Of a DNA stretch of 64,000 nt, positions 36,595 through 45,965 are shown piece after piece. A program made the translations under genes and the position numbers. The stretch is from Alphaproteobacteria bacterium. GTDB lineage: Bacteria > Pseudomonadota > Alphaproteobacteria > UBA6615. Below the pieces are notes generated by a model. That model did not search any database. It saw nothing but the letters and a program-made list of their open reading frames with translations, and was not told the DNA's origin. Numbering within the stretch: position 1 is the first letter of the stretch; each line of letters opens with the position of its first letter. The DNA lies in NCBI GenBank assembly GCA_021774445.1, contig JAJFJA010000019.1, forward strand, positions 177,629 through 241,628. Reading direction: 5' to 3'.

Positions 36595-38922
36595 TCACAG
36601 AGCGGTGAGCGCAACCCTTAGCGGCCGATGATCGTCAAGATCGTCAGCTATTGACCACGCGCTGCGGACGGCACGAGCGGTCGCCTGCGGATCATCGGCA
36701 TATTGGGAGAGCCAATGAGCGAATGCCTCCGCCGTGAGAGGCCGGGAGAAATAATAGCCCTGTACTTGATCACAATTGCAAGAGCGCAACATGCTGAGTT
36801 GTTCGGCAGTCTCGACGCCTTCCGCAACGACCCGCATGTCCAAACTATGGCCGAGAAGGATGACAGTACGGGCGATGGCTGCGTCACTCTGGTCGGTTGT
36901 GATATCGCGAACAAAGGATTGGTCGATTTTCAGTTTGTCGACAGGAAACCGTTTGAGATAGGCGAGTGAGGAATAGCCGGTGCCAAAATCGTCGATCGTA
37001 AGGCTGACGCCGAGGTCGCATAACTGGCCCAGCCGCTTGGTCATGAGCGGGGTGTCGTCCATGACCGTGCCTTCGGTTACCTCTAGATCGAGCTGCGAGG
37101 GCGCCAGGGAGGTCTCATCGAGAACACGAGAGACCGTCTCGACCAGGGTTCGTTTGCGCACCTGAACCGGCGACAGGTTCACGGCGACGGGAATCGGCGG
37201 CAAGCCGTGCTCCTGCCAGCGCTTGGCCTCAGCGCAAGCATTTCTGAGGACCCACTCGCCAATCGGCACGATGACGCCAGTGCTCTCGGCGACGGGAATA
37301 AACACGGATGGAGGAACCTCGCCGCGCTGCGGATGATGCCATCGCAACAATGCTTCGGCGCCGGACGGCCGGCCGGTCGTCAAGTCTATCTGAGGCTGAT
37401 AGCGTAGGCTAAGCTGCTGGCGTTCGAGTGCCTGGGCCAGGTCGCGTTCGAGTTCCTTGCGGGCGCGGATCTCGAGATCCATTTGGCGGTCGTAGAATTG
37501 ATAGGTGCCGCGCTCGTTTTCTTTGGCACGATAGAGCGCAAGATCGGCGCAGCGCAAAAGTTTGTCGGCGTCGGTGCCGTCGGTAGGCGACATGGTTATG
37601 CCGACGCTCGTGCTCGTGCGAACCTCCTGGCCGCTAATGACGAAGGTTCGGGAAAGCGCTTCGATGACTCGGCCGGCCAATATGGTTGCGCCGCGGCCCT
37701 TATCGGTACTCGCGGCGATGATCGCAAACTCGTCACCACCGAAGCGAGCGACCGTATCCGACCGCCGAGCACATTCGCGCAAGCGCGCAGCGACCTGGAT
37801 CAGCAGTTGATCTCCGGCGGGGTGCCCCAGGGTGTCGTTAATGTCTTTGAAATGATCGAGATCAAGAAACAACACCGCGACAAACTTGCCGTCGCGCTGG
37901 GCGGTCGACAGCGCCTGTTCAAGACGATCATGAAACAGGGCGCGGTTGGGTAGCCCGGTCAAGGTGTCATGGCCGGCGAGATGTCGGATTCGATCCTCGG
38001 CCTGCTTGCGCTCGGTGATGTCCACGACCATGGCAAGCAGCGCTTCAACCCTACCGCCAATCGTTGGCAGGACACCGCCGGAAATCACGCCATGGCGCGC
38101 GTCCTTGGTGCGGTTGCCGATCAGGGCGACCTCGCAGGTTGCGGAGACACGCTCGAGCCATTGATCCCGGGCGTTACGGAACGCGCGCTGGCCAGCCTCG
38201 GTCAGCATGGAAACGTGATCCACGCCGTTCACCGCTTCATCGTCGTCAAGCTCGAGCAGCCGGCGCATGGCCGGGTTCATGTATTGGGTCGTGCCATCGA
38301 TAGAAAGCTGCCAAATGCCGACCGTGCTTCTCTCAGCCAAGGTGCGATAGCGGCTCTCGCTCGACTCGGCACGGTCGCGCGCTTCCGCGAGGCGCTCGAC
38401 GAGTTCGGCATAGTCCTCACCCTGGGTGTGCAGTCTTTCCATGGCCTCTTGAACGTCCAAGAGCTGCTTGATCAGCTCGTCTTTCGAGGCGCGCAAACCA
38501 TCCTGATAACGCTGATACTTCAGCGAGTAGTGGATCGATTTTTCCAGGATGGCCGGCGTTAGCGTGGACCGATCCAACACGTCCATAACGCCGGCCAGCT
38601 CAAGCTCCGTGGTATATTCGGTGGTCGCGTCGCTGGCCAGGACGATGAATGGCGTCCCAATACTGCGGAGCGTGAGCTCAGCGACAACCGCGGCGACATC
38701 CGTCTCGCCGATGGACGTGTCGACAAGGCACACATCCCAGCGGGATTGCGCCAGGGACAGCGACGCCGCTTCCGCCGTGGCGACGCGGCCGAGACGAAAG
38801 GCGGTGCCATACTGCGAAATGATGTTCTCGACCAGCGCGCCGGCGGCGTCATCGTGCGTGACCAAAAGAATGCTAGTCGACTTGTCTCTTTGCCCTGGTG
38901 TTTTCGGGAATACGTCGCTCAT
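36595..38922 (-). CDS. receiver-like/PAS/GGDEF/EAL signalling protein
   Basis: A c-di-GMP turnover protein of 775 residues from ATG 38922 (a second ATG six codons earlier is possible). Domains: receiver-like (about 15-120; the putative phosphoacceptor Asp is in CLVDTSIGE, but the conserved Lys near the end is replaced), a coiled linker, PAS (about 190-300), GGDEF (intact GGDEF at 395-399, with an RRSD inhibitory site) and EAL (EALLRW, NLSPVQ, DDFGTGYSS and KIDQSFV all present). Both catalytic domains look active, so it may be bifunctional. The preceding intergenic region has an 18-bp palindrome. Confidence 0.92.
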   Translation of the reverse strand: MSDVFPKTPGQRDKSTSILLVTHDDAAGALVENIISQYGTAFRLGRVATAEAASLSLAQSRWDVCLVDTSIGETDVAAVVAELTLRSIGTPFIVLASDATTEYTTELELAGVMDVLDRSTLTPAILEKSIHYSLKYQRYQDGLRASKDELIKQLLDVQEAMERLHTQGEDYAELVERLAEARDRAESSESRYRTLAERSTVGIWQLSIDGTTQYMNPAMRRLLELDDDEAVNGVDHVSMLTEAGQRAFRNARDQWLERVSATCEVALIGNRTKDARHGVISGGVLPTIGGRVEALLAMVVDITERKQAEDRIRHLAGHDTLTGLPNRALFHDRLEQALSTAQRDGKFVAVLFLDLDHFKDINDTLGHPAGDQLLIQVAARLRECARRSDTVARFGGDEFAIIAASTDKGRGATILAGRVIEALSRTFVISGQEVRTSTSVGITMSPTDGTDADKLLRCADLALYRAKENERGTYQFYDRQMDLEIRARKELERDLAQALERQQLSLRYQPQIDLTTGRPSGAEALLRWHHPQRGEVPPSVFIPVAESTGVIVPIGEWVLRNACAEAKRWQEHGLPPIPVAVNLSPVQVRKRTLVETVSRVLDETSLAPSQLDLEVTEGTVMDDTPLMTKRLGQLCDLGVSLTIDDFGTGYSSLAYLKRFPVDKLKIDQSFVRDITTDQSDAAIARTVILLGHSLDMRVVAEGVETAEQLSMLRSCNCDQVQGYYFSRPLTAEAFAHWLSQYADDPQATARAVRSAWSIADDLDDHRPLRVALTAL

Positions 38923-38958
38923 TGAACCGGTTCCATGCACAGCCCCGGAATATCAAAC

Positions 38959-38976
38959 AACTCTGTTAACAAAGTT
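38959..38976. promoter_or_regulatory. 18-bp inverted repeat in divergent promoter region
   Basis: AACTCTGTTAACAAAGTT is an inverted repeat with eight of nine pairs matching, centred on TGTTAACA. It lies about 37 bases upstream of the GGDEF-EAL gene and 150 bases upstream of the divergent oxidoreductase. A second TGTTAACA is at 36555-36562, upstream of the patatin-like gene, so one regulator might serve both. Confidence 0.4.
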
Positions 38977-39125
38977 ATTATTTCAGTCTACAGGCGCTCT
39001 TCAGGTGTTATCGTGCGATCGAATCGTCCTTCAGCCGTAACTTTTAGCGCTAGACCCCAGGCACGCCTTGGCCGCCGCACGCTGGCATGCCTGAACAGCT
39101 TCAGCGGCCGAAATCGAGTGTAGAA

Positions 39126-40271
39126 ATGCCGAGTAAACCCTACGATATCGTTCTGGTGGGCGGCGGCCACAGCCATGTAGAAGTGTTGCGGCAATTTGGA
39201 CTGCGGCCGCTTGAAGGGGTGCGCTTGACCGTTGTCGCCCGAGACATTCACACACCCTATTCCGGAATGGTGCCGGGTTACTTGGCGGGGCACTACAGCC
39301 ATGCGGACTGTCACGTCGATCTGGCGCCGCTGGTGCATCGCGCAGGTGCTCGATTGATTCACGCGACGGCCAACAAACTGGACACCTCCAGGCAGCATTT
39401 GGAATGCAGCGATGGCAGCAGCTTCCCCTATGACCTGTTGTCGATCGACATCGGGTCACTGCCTCCGGTGTCCCATATCGATGGCGCCGGGAAGTATGTC
39501 GTCCCGGTCAAGCCAATCGATAAACTGCTGGCGCGGATCGAAGATCTGGAGAAACAGGTCAAGGCACATGACGGGCCGTTTCGAGTGATGGTCGTCGGCG
39601 CCGGCGCCGGCGGTGTCGAGCTTGCACTGGCGCTTGACCACAGGCTGCGGGGCGTCGCCTCGGGCGGTAACGGACGTTGCGACATCAAGGTGATCCTCGT
39701 CGACGGATCGCCGGAAATCCTGCCAAATCATGTCGCGTCCGTGCGGCGACGAATGCGCCGGGCTCTGGCGGTGAGAGATATCGAGGTCCATGCCGGACTG
39801 CGTGCGCAGCGATTCGAGTCCGGCGTCCTGCATGGCGGCGATGGCAGCCGCATCGTATTCGACGCAGCATTCCTCGTAACAGGTGCGCAGGCGGCGGGTT
39901 GGCTGCAAGAGTCGGGACTGGCCGTCGATGACGGTGGGTTCGTGGCGGTAGACGAAACCATGCGTTCGATCTCGCATGGCAACATCTTCGCCAGCGGCGA
40001 CGTGGCGGCGATGAAGGATTACGCGTTGCCCAAGGCCGGGGTCTATGCGGTGCGCCAGGGCCCGGTGCTGGCGGAGAACCTCAGGCGCGCAGCGCAAGGG
40101 CTGGCCCTCACGTCCTACCGGCCGCAACGGCATATCCTGGCGCTGATATCCACCGGGGATCGATATGCTATTGCCTCCCGCGGCCGGCTCGCAATCGCCG
40201 GCGGTTGGGTCTGGCATCTCAAGGACTGGATCGACCGTCGCTGGATGGCGCGGTACGAGATTTCCAGCTAA
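39126..40271 (+). CDS. FAD/NAD-dependent oxidoreductase, SelD-associated type
   Basis: Pyridine nucleotide-disulfide oxidoreductase of about 381 residues, resembling the NDH-2-like domain that in many bacteria is fused to the front of selenide, water dikinase. The N-terminal FAD loop is IVLVGGGHSHVEVLRQF and the NAD loop is VMVVGAGAGGVELALAL; the late FASGDVAAM motif binds FAD. ATG 39126 starts near the FAD loop; an upstream ATG at 39087 is possible. The kinase domain of SelD is absent here. The electron acceptor is unknown. Confidence 0.8.
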   Translation: MPSKPYDIVLVGGGHSHVEVLRQFGLRPLEGVRLTVVARDIHTPYSGMVPGYLAGHYSHADCHVDLAPLVHRAGARLIHATANKLDTSRQHLECSDGSSFPYDLLSIDIGSLPPVSHIDGAGKYVVPVKPIDKLLARIEDLEKQVKAHDGPFRVMVVGAGAGGVELALALDHRLRGVASGGNGRCDIKVILVDGSPEILPNHVASVRRRMRRALAVRDIEVHAGLRAQRFESGVLHGGDGSRIVFDAAFLVTGAQAAGWLQESGLAVDDGGFVAVDETMRSISHGNIFASGDVAAMKDYALPKAGVYAVRQGPVLAENLRRAAQGLALTSYRPQRHILALISTGDRYAIASRGRLAIAGGWVWHLKDWIDRRWMARYEISS

Positions 40272-40313
40272 TTTCGGTGCTCACTTTCCTAAAGTTCAGA
40301 CGGTGATCCGCTA

Positions 40314-41258
40314 CTAGTCGGCTGTTTCCGCCTGATAGACGGCGACGGCGGCGGCTAGATCCTCAATTGCCACGCCGACGGATTTGAACAGGGTTATCTG
40401 ATCATCGGCCGTGCGGCCGGCGCCGGTCGCGCGCACCAGATCGAACAGGTCTCCGGCTATGTCCGTTTCCGCGATGATGCCGGCGGCCAGAGGCTGCGTG
40501 ATATCACCGGCCTCGCGCAGTACCCCGTCGCGGGTATCGACAAAGATCGTGGCGCGCCGGATCGCCGCGTCGTCGGCCTCGCGCATGTCGGGCGTATAGC
40601 CGCCAACCAGATCAATATGGGTGCCTGGACTGAGCCACTGTCCATGGATCAGCGGCTCGGCGGAAAGGGTCGCACAGGTGATGATATCGGCGGCGGTCAC
40701 GGCGGCGGCCAAGTCGGGGACCGGGCGGGCGGGCAGGCCGTCACCGGCGAGGCGGGCGGCCAAGGCCTGAGCCTTGTCCGGGTTGCGACCCCAAACGGCA
40801 ACATCGCGGATGGGGCGCACGGTCGCGTGTGCTTGCGCCAGATAGGGGGCGAGCCGGCCGGTACCGATCACCAATAGTCGCGTTGCCTGCCGCGGCGCCA
40901 AGCTTGCGGACGCCAGCGCCGAAGCCGCGGCGGTGCGTCGCGCGGTAAGCTCTCCTGCCTCGATAAAGGCCAGCACCTCCCCATTGCGGCCACTCATCAA
41001 GACGTAACCGGCGGACACCGCGGGGTGCCCGCGGGCAACGTTGCCGGGGAAGACATTGGCAATCTTCACGCCGATATAACCGCCGATCGTCCAGCAGGCC
41101 ATGAGCAGCAGCGCCGCGGCGGGCTCGCCCGGCACAGCGATGGAATAATGGCGGCGCAGGGGCATCTCCGCGCCGTCCCGAAAGCCGCCGCGAATTGCAT
41201 CAATAAGGGTCGGCCAAGGGAGGTGCCGACGGACCGTCGCTTCGTCTATGATCAGCAT
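40314..41258 (-). CDS. ornithine cyclodeaminase / mu-crystallin family protein
   Basis: NAD(P)-dependent family of 314 residues that includes ornithine cyclodeaminase, ketimine reductases and alanine dehydrogenases. A Rossmann motif (LLVIGTGRLAPYLAQAHATV) is near 128-147, preceded by the family's ELTARRTAAASALAS segment. The start has GAGGAAAG just upstream. It is divergent from threonine aldolase, sharing a ~108-base promoter region. Exact substrate cannot be settled; a ketimine reductase is as likely as cyclodeaminase. Confidence 0.85.
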   Translation of the reverse strand: MLIIDEATVRRHLPWPTLIDAIRGGFRDGAEMPLRRHYSIAVPGEPAAALLLMACWTIGGYIGVKIANVFPGNVARGHPAVSAGYVLMSGRNGEVLAFIEAGELTARRTAAASALASASLAPRQATRLLVIGTGRLAPYLAQAHATVRPIRDVAVWGRNPDKAQALAARLAGDGLPARPVPDLAAAVTAADIITCATLSAEPLIHGQWLSPGTHIDLVGGYTPDMREADDAAIRRATIFVDTRDGVLREAGDITQPLAAGIIAETDIAGDLFDLVRATGAGRTADDQITLFKSVGVAIEDLAAAVAVYQAETAD

Positions 41259-41366
41259 ACTTTCCTCATAATGCGGCCCCCAAGGCTATAAGAAGGGCGG
41301 CCAGGTCGGCACCATGCCAGCAAGGCCGACCCCTTCAAGAAACCAGGCGTAGGGAGATTCCACACG

Positions 41367-42419
41367 GTGTCCGACGACTTTATAGACTTGCAGAGCGATA
41401 CCCAAACCCGTCCGACCGCCGGTATGCGCGAGGCGATCGCCAGCGCCGAGGTCGGCGACGAACAGCGCGGCGAGGACCCTTCGGTCAATCGGCTGTGCGA
41501 GCGGGTCGCGGAACTGCTGGACAAGGAGGCGGCGGTTTTCCTGCCTTCCGGGTGCATGTGCAACAATATTGCGATCCTGGTCCACTGCCGGCCGGGCGAC
41601 GCCATCATCGCCGATCAATCGGCCCATATTGTCACGACCGAGGCCGGCGCCATGGCGGCACTTGCCGGCGTCATGCCGGAGACGGTTGCCGGCGACCGTG
41701 GGGTGTTCAGCGCCGAACAGGTCATCCAAGCTATCCGCCCGGAAAAACGCAGTTTGCCGCGGACCCGGATGGTCGCGGTCGAGCAAACCGCTAATCTGGC
41801 CGGCGGAACGGTATGGCCGCTGGAGGCGCTGGAGGCGGTGGCGGAGACGGCTCATGAGAAGGGCCTAATCGTGCATATGGATGGGGCGCGGCTGCTCAAC
41901 GCCGTGGCGGCGAGCAGCCATTCGGCCAAGGCCTACAGCGGGCCTTGCGACAGCGTTTGGCTTGATCTCAGCAAGGGCCTGGGCTGCCCGGTCGGTGGCG
42001 TGCTGGCGGGGAGCGCCAACTTCATAGAAGACGCATGGCGGTGGAAACACAGGTTGGGCGGCGCGATGCGGCAAGCCGGCGTGCTGGCGGCGGCCGGCCT
42101 GTACGCCCTCGACCATCACGTGGAGCGGCTGGCCGAAGATAATCGAAATATCCGACTGTTCGCCGAAAAGCTCAACGGTGTGCCCGGCATAAGCATCGAT
42201 TTGGCCTTGGTACAATCGAATATCGCCTTCTTCGACGTATCAGCGACAGGTCTTTCCGCGGCGGCGTTCAGCGAAAAATTGGCGGCGCGCGGGGTGCGGA
42301 TCGGTGCGCAGGAGCCGGATAGGCTGCGGGCGCTGGCGCATTTGGACGTGACCCGAGAGCAAGTCTTGCAGGCGGGCGACATCGTCGTCGGGCTGGCAAG
42401 GGAGTTGGTCCAATCGTGA
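41367..42419 (+). CDS. ltaE: low-specificity L-threonine aldolase
   Basis: PLP fold type I enzyme cleaving L-threonine or L-allo-threonine to glycine and acetaldehyde, 350 residues. Conserved elements are DLQSDTQTRPTAGMREAI at the N-terminus, EDPSVNRLCERVAELLDKEA, HMDGARLLNA and the PLP-lysine region WLDLSKGLGCPVGG (Lys near 203). It starts at GTG with GGGAG upstream. The stop overlaps the next start (GTGA), so it is coupled to the hydroxyacid dehydrogenase. Related beta-hydroxy-amino-acid substrates are possible. Confidence 0.9.
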   Translation: MSDDFIDLQSDTQTRPTAGMREAIASAEVGDEQRGEDPSVNRLCERVAELLDKEAAVFLPSGCMCNNIAILVHCRPGDAIIADQSAHIVTTEAGAMAALAGVMPETVAGDRGVFSAEQVIQAIRPEKRSLPRTRMVAVEQTANLAGGTVWPLEALEAVAETAHEKGLIVHMDGARLLNAVAASSHSAKAYSGPCDSVWLDLSKGLGCPVGGVLAGSANFIEDAWRWKHRLGGAMRQAGVLAAAGLYALDHHVERLAEDNRNIRLFAEKLNGVPGISIDLALVQSNIAFFDVSATGLSAAAFSEKLAARGVRIGAQEPDRLRALAHLDVTREQVLQAGDIVVGLARELVQS

Positions 42420-43396
42420 GGGTGGTGGTGCAACGTATCGCGGGGACCGAAGGAGGTGCCGAAATCCTGCGGCACCAGTTAACTACCGCCTGGGAAATAT
42501 GCCTGTTGGATGAGGGCGACGACCTGGATCGCGACGCCGGGCTGGCGGATTGCGATGCCCTAATCGCCATGTCTTTCGGTCACTCGGCGCTGCCGGCGAT
42601 GCCGAAACTGAAACTGCTGCAGTTGCCCGGCGCCGGTTATGAGCAAATCGAATTCGCGGCCGTGCCGGCACATTGCACCGTCTGCAACGTGTTCGAGCAT
42701 GAGTATGGCATGGCAGAATACGTCATGGCGGCGATGCTGGAGTGGCAGATCGGCATCCGCGGCATGGATGCCCAATTGCGGCAAGGCGCCTGGCGCGCGG
42801 GTTTCGTCGGCGGTACGCCGAGCCATGGCGAGCTGATGGGTAAGTCCGTCGGGCTGGTCGGCTATGGGCATATCGGGCGGGCGGTGGCGACGCGCGCGAA
42901 GGCGTTCGGCATGCAAGTCGCTGCCGTCACTCGGACCCCGGGCAACCCGGACGATTGCGTCGACCATATCGCCGGGATGGATCACTTGGGCACGCTGTGC
43001 GGGGAAGCTGATTTCATCGTCGTCGCATGTCCGTTAACCGAGGATACGCGGGGACTGATCGGGCCGGCCGAATTCAGACTGATGCAGGACCACGCCGTCC
43101 TCATCAATGTCGCCCGAGGCGCCGTCGTCGATGAAGACGCGCTTTTTGCGGCGTGCTCCACCGGAACGATCGGCGGCGCGGTAATCGATGTCTGGTACCA
43201 ATACCCTGACCATGCCGACTCAGTGCAACTTCCGTCCCGTCATGCCTTTCATGCGCTGGACAATGTGGTCATGACGCCGCATGCCTCGGGCTGGACCAGA
43301 GAATTGGTGGCTCGGCGATGGGCCGTCATCGCCGACAACCTGGACCGGCTGGCGAAGGGCGAACCCCTTCGTAATGTGGTCCAGGCAAGCGAGTAG
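42416..43396 (+). CDS. D-2-hydroxyacid dehydrogenase
   Basis: NAD(P)-dependent dehydrogenase of the D-isomer 2-hydroxyacid family (phosphoglycerate dehydrogenase fold), 326 residues. The nucleotide loop SVGLVGYGHIGRAVATRAKA is at about 143-162. The catalytic region includes VACPLTEDTRG, NVARGAVVDEDAL and the His-bearing MTPHASGW. It starts at GTG overlapping the threonine aldolase stop. The pairing suggests metabolism of glycine- or serine-derived hydroxy or keto acids, but the substrate is not defined. Confidence 0.9.
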   Translation: MRVVVQRIAGTEGGAEILRHQLTTAWEICLLDEGDDLDRDAGLADCDALIAMSFGHSALPAMPKLKLLQLPGAGYEQIEFAAVPAHCTVCNVFEHEYGMAEYVMAAMLEWQIGIRGMDAQLRQGAWRAGFVGGTPSHGELMGKSVGLVGYGHIGRAVATRAKAFGMQVAAVTRTPGNPDDCVDHIAGMDHLGTLCGEADFIVVACPLTEDTRGLIGPAEFRLMQDHAVLINVARGAVVDEDALFAACSTGTIGGAVIDVWYQYPDHADSVQLPSRHAFHALDNVVMTPHASGWTRELVARRWAVIADNLDRLAKGEPLRNVVQASE

Positions 43397-43411
43397 CAGA
43401 GGACGATTACG

Positions 43412-44260
43412 GTGCCAGAAGGGTCCCATGTGTCGGCGCTATTCGTCTATCCGGTCAAAGGCTGCCGCGGCATGGCGCTGGAGCGGTCGCCGATCGCGCC
43501 GCACGGTCTGGCTTATGACCGCGAATGGCTGGTCGTGGATCGCGACGGCGGGTTCATCACGCAGCGGCCGTATCCGAGGCTAAGCCAGGTACGAACCATG
43601 GTGGGAGAGGACGGACTGCGGCTCTCTGCGCCGGGGGTCGGCGCCGTGACGGTCCCGCTGGATCAGACGGGCGAGCGTGTGGCCGTGCGAATATGGCGCG
43701 ACGACATAGAGGCAGTTCGGCAGTCGCCAGAAGCGGATGCATTTTTCTCCGAACTGCTCGGCGCGGAACTGCATCTGGTTCGGTTTGCGCCGGACGTTGT
43801 CCGTGGCTGCCAACCAAAATACACGCAACCCGGAGATCACACGTTTTTTGCCGATAGCTTACCGTTGCTGGTAACGACCGAGGCGTCTCTTGCACGGCTC
43901 AACGAGGTGATCACGCAGCGCGGCGGTGCGGCGGTGCCGATGAGTAGGTTCCGGCCGAATATCGTGGTGACCGGGACGACTGCCGACGTGGAGGACCGCT
44001 GTCAGCGACTGGTGGTCGACGACAGCCTGACCATCGATCTGGTTAAACCCTGCTCACGCTGCCAAGTGACGACCATAAATCAAGAAAGTGGCGACCGAAT
44101 GGGCAAGGAACCCTTGGCGAGCCTGGCAACTTATCGGCAGGGGTTGCTCGGCGAGGCTGACAAGGAGGTCTATTTTGGCCAAAATGGTGTCGCGCGGGTC
44201 AGCGATAGCGTGCCGAATATTATTGCCGTCGGTGCGGCGGCGAGGTTCGTCGCACGCTAG
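43412..44260 (+). CDS. MOSC-domain protein (YcbX-like)
   Basis: Molybdenum-cofactor sulfurase C-terminal domain protein, 282 residues. The N-terminal beta-barrel domain (FVYPVKGCRGMALERSP) is followed by MOSC, with the conserved cysteine in KPCSRCQVTTINQESG. YcbX/mARC-type MOSC proteins bind molybdenum cofactor and reduce N-hydroxylated compounds together with an electron donor. No ferredoxin domain is visible at the C-terminus, unlike long YcbX, so a separate redox partner is expected. It starts at GTG 15 bases after the dehydrogenase. Confidence 0.87.
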   Translation: MPEGSHVSALFVYPVKGCRGMALERSPIAPHGLAYDREWLVVDRDGGFITQRPYPRLSQVRTMVGEDGLRLSAPGVGAVTVPLDQTGERVAVRIWRDDIEAVRQSPEADAFFSELLGAELHLVRFAPDVVRGCQPKYTQPGDHTFFADSLPLLVTTEASLARLNEVITQRGGAAVPMSRFRPNIVVTGTTADVEDRCQRLVVDDSLTIDLVKPCSRCQVTTINQESGDRMGKEPLASLATYRQGLLGEADKEVYFGQNGVARVSDSVPNIIAVGAAARFVAR

Positions 44261-44386
44261 CCGGATCGGTGTGCCCACCGCGAAATCGATCCACACAAAT
44301 TTCCTGCTGCATCTTGGACAGGCGCTGTTGGTCAAATTTGCGACCGGTGCCCGCCCGCAAAACCTGAATGACGCAAAGGTACAACC

Positions 44387-44914
44387 ATGCAAAATTTCCA
44401 TGTCCTTACCGGGGCGCCGGGCAGCGGTAAGTCGACCGTTCTCAATTTGCTTCGACGGCGTGGTTTCGAATGCATTGACGAACCGGCCCGCCAGATCCTG
44501 GCCGAGCAACGGAGTTTCGACGGCAACGGAATCCCGGATAAGAATCCGACGCTGTTTACAGAACTTCTGCTGGCGCGACATCTCTTCGACTACCGCCGAT
44601 CGCAGGATAAGAGCGACCCGTTGTTTTTCGACCGGGGCATTCCCGACGTCATGGACTACGGGAAATGGTATGACTTGGACCTCACACATCTGCGCCGCGC
44701 GGCTCGGCGTTACCGTTATGCGCAGACCGTGTTCGTCGCGCCGAATTGGGAGGAGATCTATTGCCAGGACGATGAGCGAACCATGACCTTCGACGAGGCA
44801 CGGCGTTTCGGCGACGGCATGCGAAACACCTACCAAGATCTGGGTTATGATCTGCTGGAGTTGCCGAGGGAAGACCCCGAGAGCCGCGTTCAGTTCATTC
44901 TGTCGCACATCTGA
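44387..44914 (+). CDS. small P-loop ATPase / predicted kinase (COG3911-like)
   Basis: A 175-residue P-loop protein with Walker A TGAPGSGKST (about 8-17), an acidic EPARQI segment and Walker B-like DPLFFDRGIPD, as in the predicted AAA_28 ATPases. It has no recognised partner. It lies 126 bases after the MOSC gene, an interval in which no gene is seen. Family members act as nucleotide or small-molecule kinases of unknown substrate. Confidence 0.82.
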   Translation: MQNFHVLTGAPGSGKSTVLNLLRRRGFECIDEPARQILAEQRSFDGNGIPDKNPTLFTELLLARHLFDYRRSQDKSDPLFFDRGIPDVMDYGKWYDLDLTHLRRAARRYRYAQTVFVAPNWEEIYCQDDERTMTFDEARRFGDGMRNTYQDLGYDLLELPREDPESRVQFILSHI

Positions 44915-44935
44915 TAGCAACGGAGCGTGCCGACC

Positions 44936-45940
44936 ATGCGAGCCTATGAAATCCGATCCGAGGGTGGCGTTGACGCCCTAGTTCTGGCCGAGCGCGACGA
45001 GCCGAAACCGGGGCCGGGTCAGGTTCTCATGCGGGTGCGGGCCTCCTCGATAAATTACCGTGACCTGTCGACCATCGAGGACCCGGTTTCGCGCAAACTC
45101 CCCTATCCGCGCGTGCCCAATTCGGACGGCGCCGGCGACGTGGTCGAGGTCGGCGAAGGGGTTACGCGTTGGAGGCCGGGCGACCGGGTTTGCGGGACCT
45201 TCTTCCAGGGCTGGTTCGATGGGCCGATCAGCGCGCGCGACATGAGCAACGCGCTCGGCGGGACGCTCGACGGCATGTTGAGCGAGTATCGGGTGTTGAG
45301 CGCGGATGGGGTGGTCGCCATACCGTCGCATCTGTCCTTCGAGGAAGCGGCGACCCTGCCGTGCTCCGCGGTCACCGCCTGGAACAGTTTGGTCGAGGTC
45401 GGGCGGGCAAGACCCGGCGACACGGTACTGTTGCTCGGTACCGGCGGTGTTTCCATCGTCGCTCTGCAGATCGTGCGGCTGCTCGGCGCGCGCGCCATCG
45501 TTACTTCCTCCTCGGCCGAGAAGCTCGAGCGCGCGCGGGCGCTCGGCGCCTGGCAAGGCATCAACTACCGCGAGACGCCGGAATGGGACCAAGCGGTGCT
45601 GGCGCTGACCGACGGACGCGGCGCCGATCATACCGTCGAGGTCGGCGGTGCCGGAACGATCGCGCGGTCGGTCAACTCAACCCGCCTCGCCGGTTCGATC
45701 GGGATGATCGGGGTGCTGACGGGCGGCAGCTTCGACCCGACGTCGGTGATGCGGCGTTCGATCCGGCTGCAAGGTATCTATGTCGGCAGCCGGCGGACGT
45801 TCGAGGACATGAACCGCGCCATCGAACAGCACAAAATGAAACCAGTGGTCGACCAGGTGTTCGAGATGGAGCACGCCCGAGACGCCTATCATGCCATGCG
45901 GGCGGCCCGTCATTTCGGCAAGCTCGTGGTGCGGCTTTGA
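44936..45940 (+). CDS. zinc-independent alcohol dehydrogenase-like NAD(P)H oxidoreductase
   Basis: Medium-chain dehydrogenase of the quinone-oxidoreductase class (COG0604), 334 residues from ATG 44936; a GTG at 44927 is possible, but the GGAG spacing favours the ATG. The N-terminal GroES-like domain carries NSDGAGDVVEVGEGVTRWRP and the Rossmann domain carries VLLLGTGGVSIVALQIVRLL. The usual zinc-binding Cys/His of classical ADH is not present where expected (an Asp-rich loop instead). It is 21 bases after the ATPase gene. Electron acceptor unknown. Confidence 0.87.
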   Translation: MRAYEIRSEGGVDALVLAERDEPKPGPGQVLMRVRASSINYRDLSTIEDPVSRKLPYPRVPNSDGAGDVVEVGEGVTRWRPGDRVCGTFFQGWFDGPISARDMSNALGGTLDGMLSEYRVLSADGVVAIPSHLSFEEAATLPCSAVTAWNSLVEVGRARPGDTVLLLGTGGVSIVALQIVRLLGARAIVTSSSAEKLERARALGAWQGINYRETPEWDQAVLALTDGRGADHTVEVGGAGTIARSVNSTRLAGSIGMIGVLTGGSFDPTSVMRRSIRLQGIYVGSRRTFEDMNRAIEQHKMKPVVDQVFEMEHARDAYHAMRAARHFGKLVVRL

Positions 45941-45965
45941 GCCTTTTTGCAAATAGGAGCCGCTG

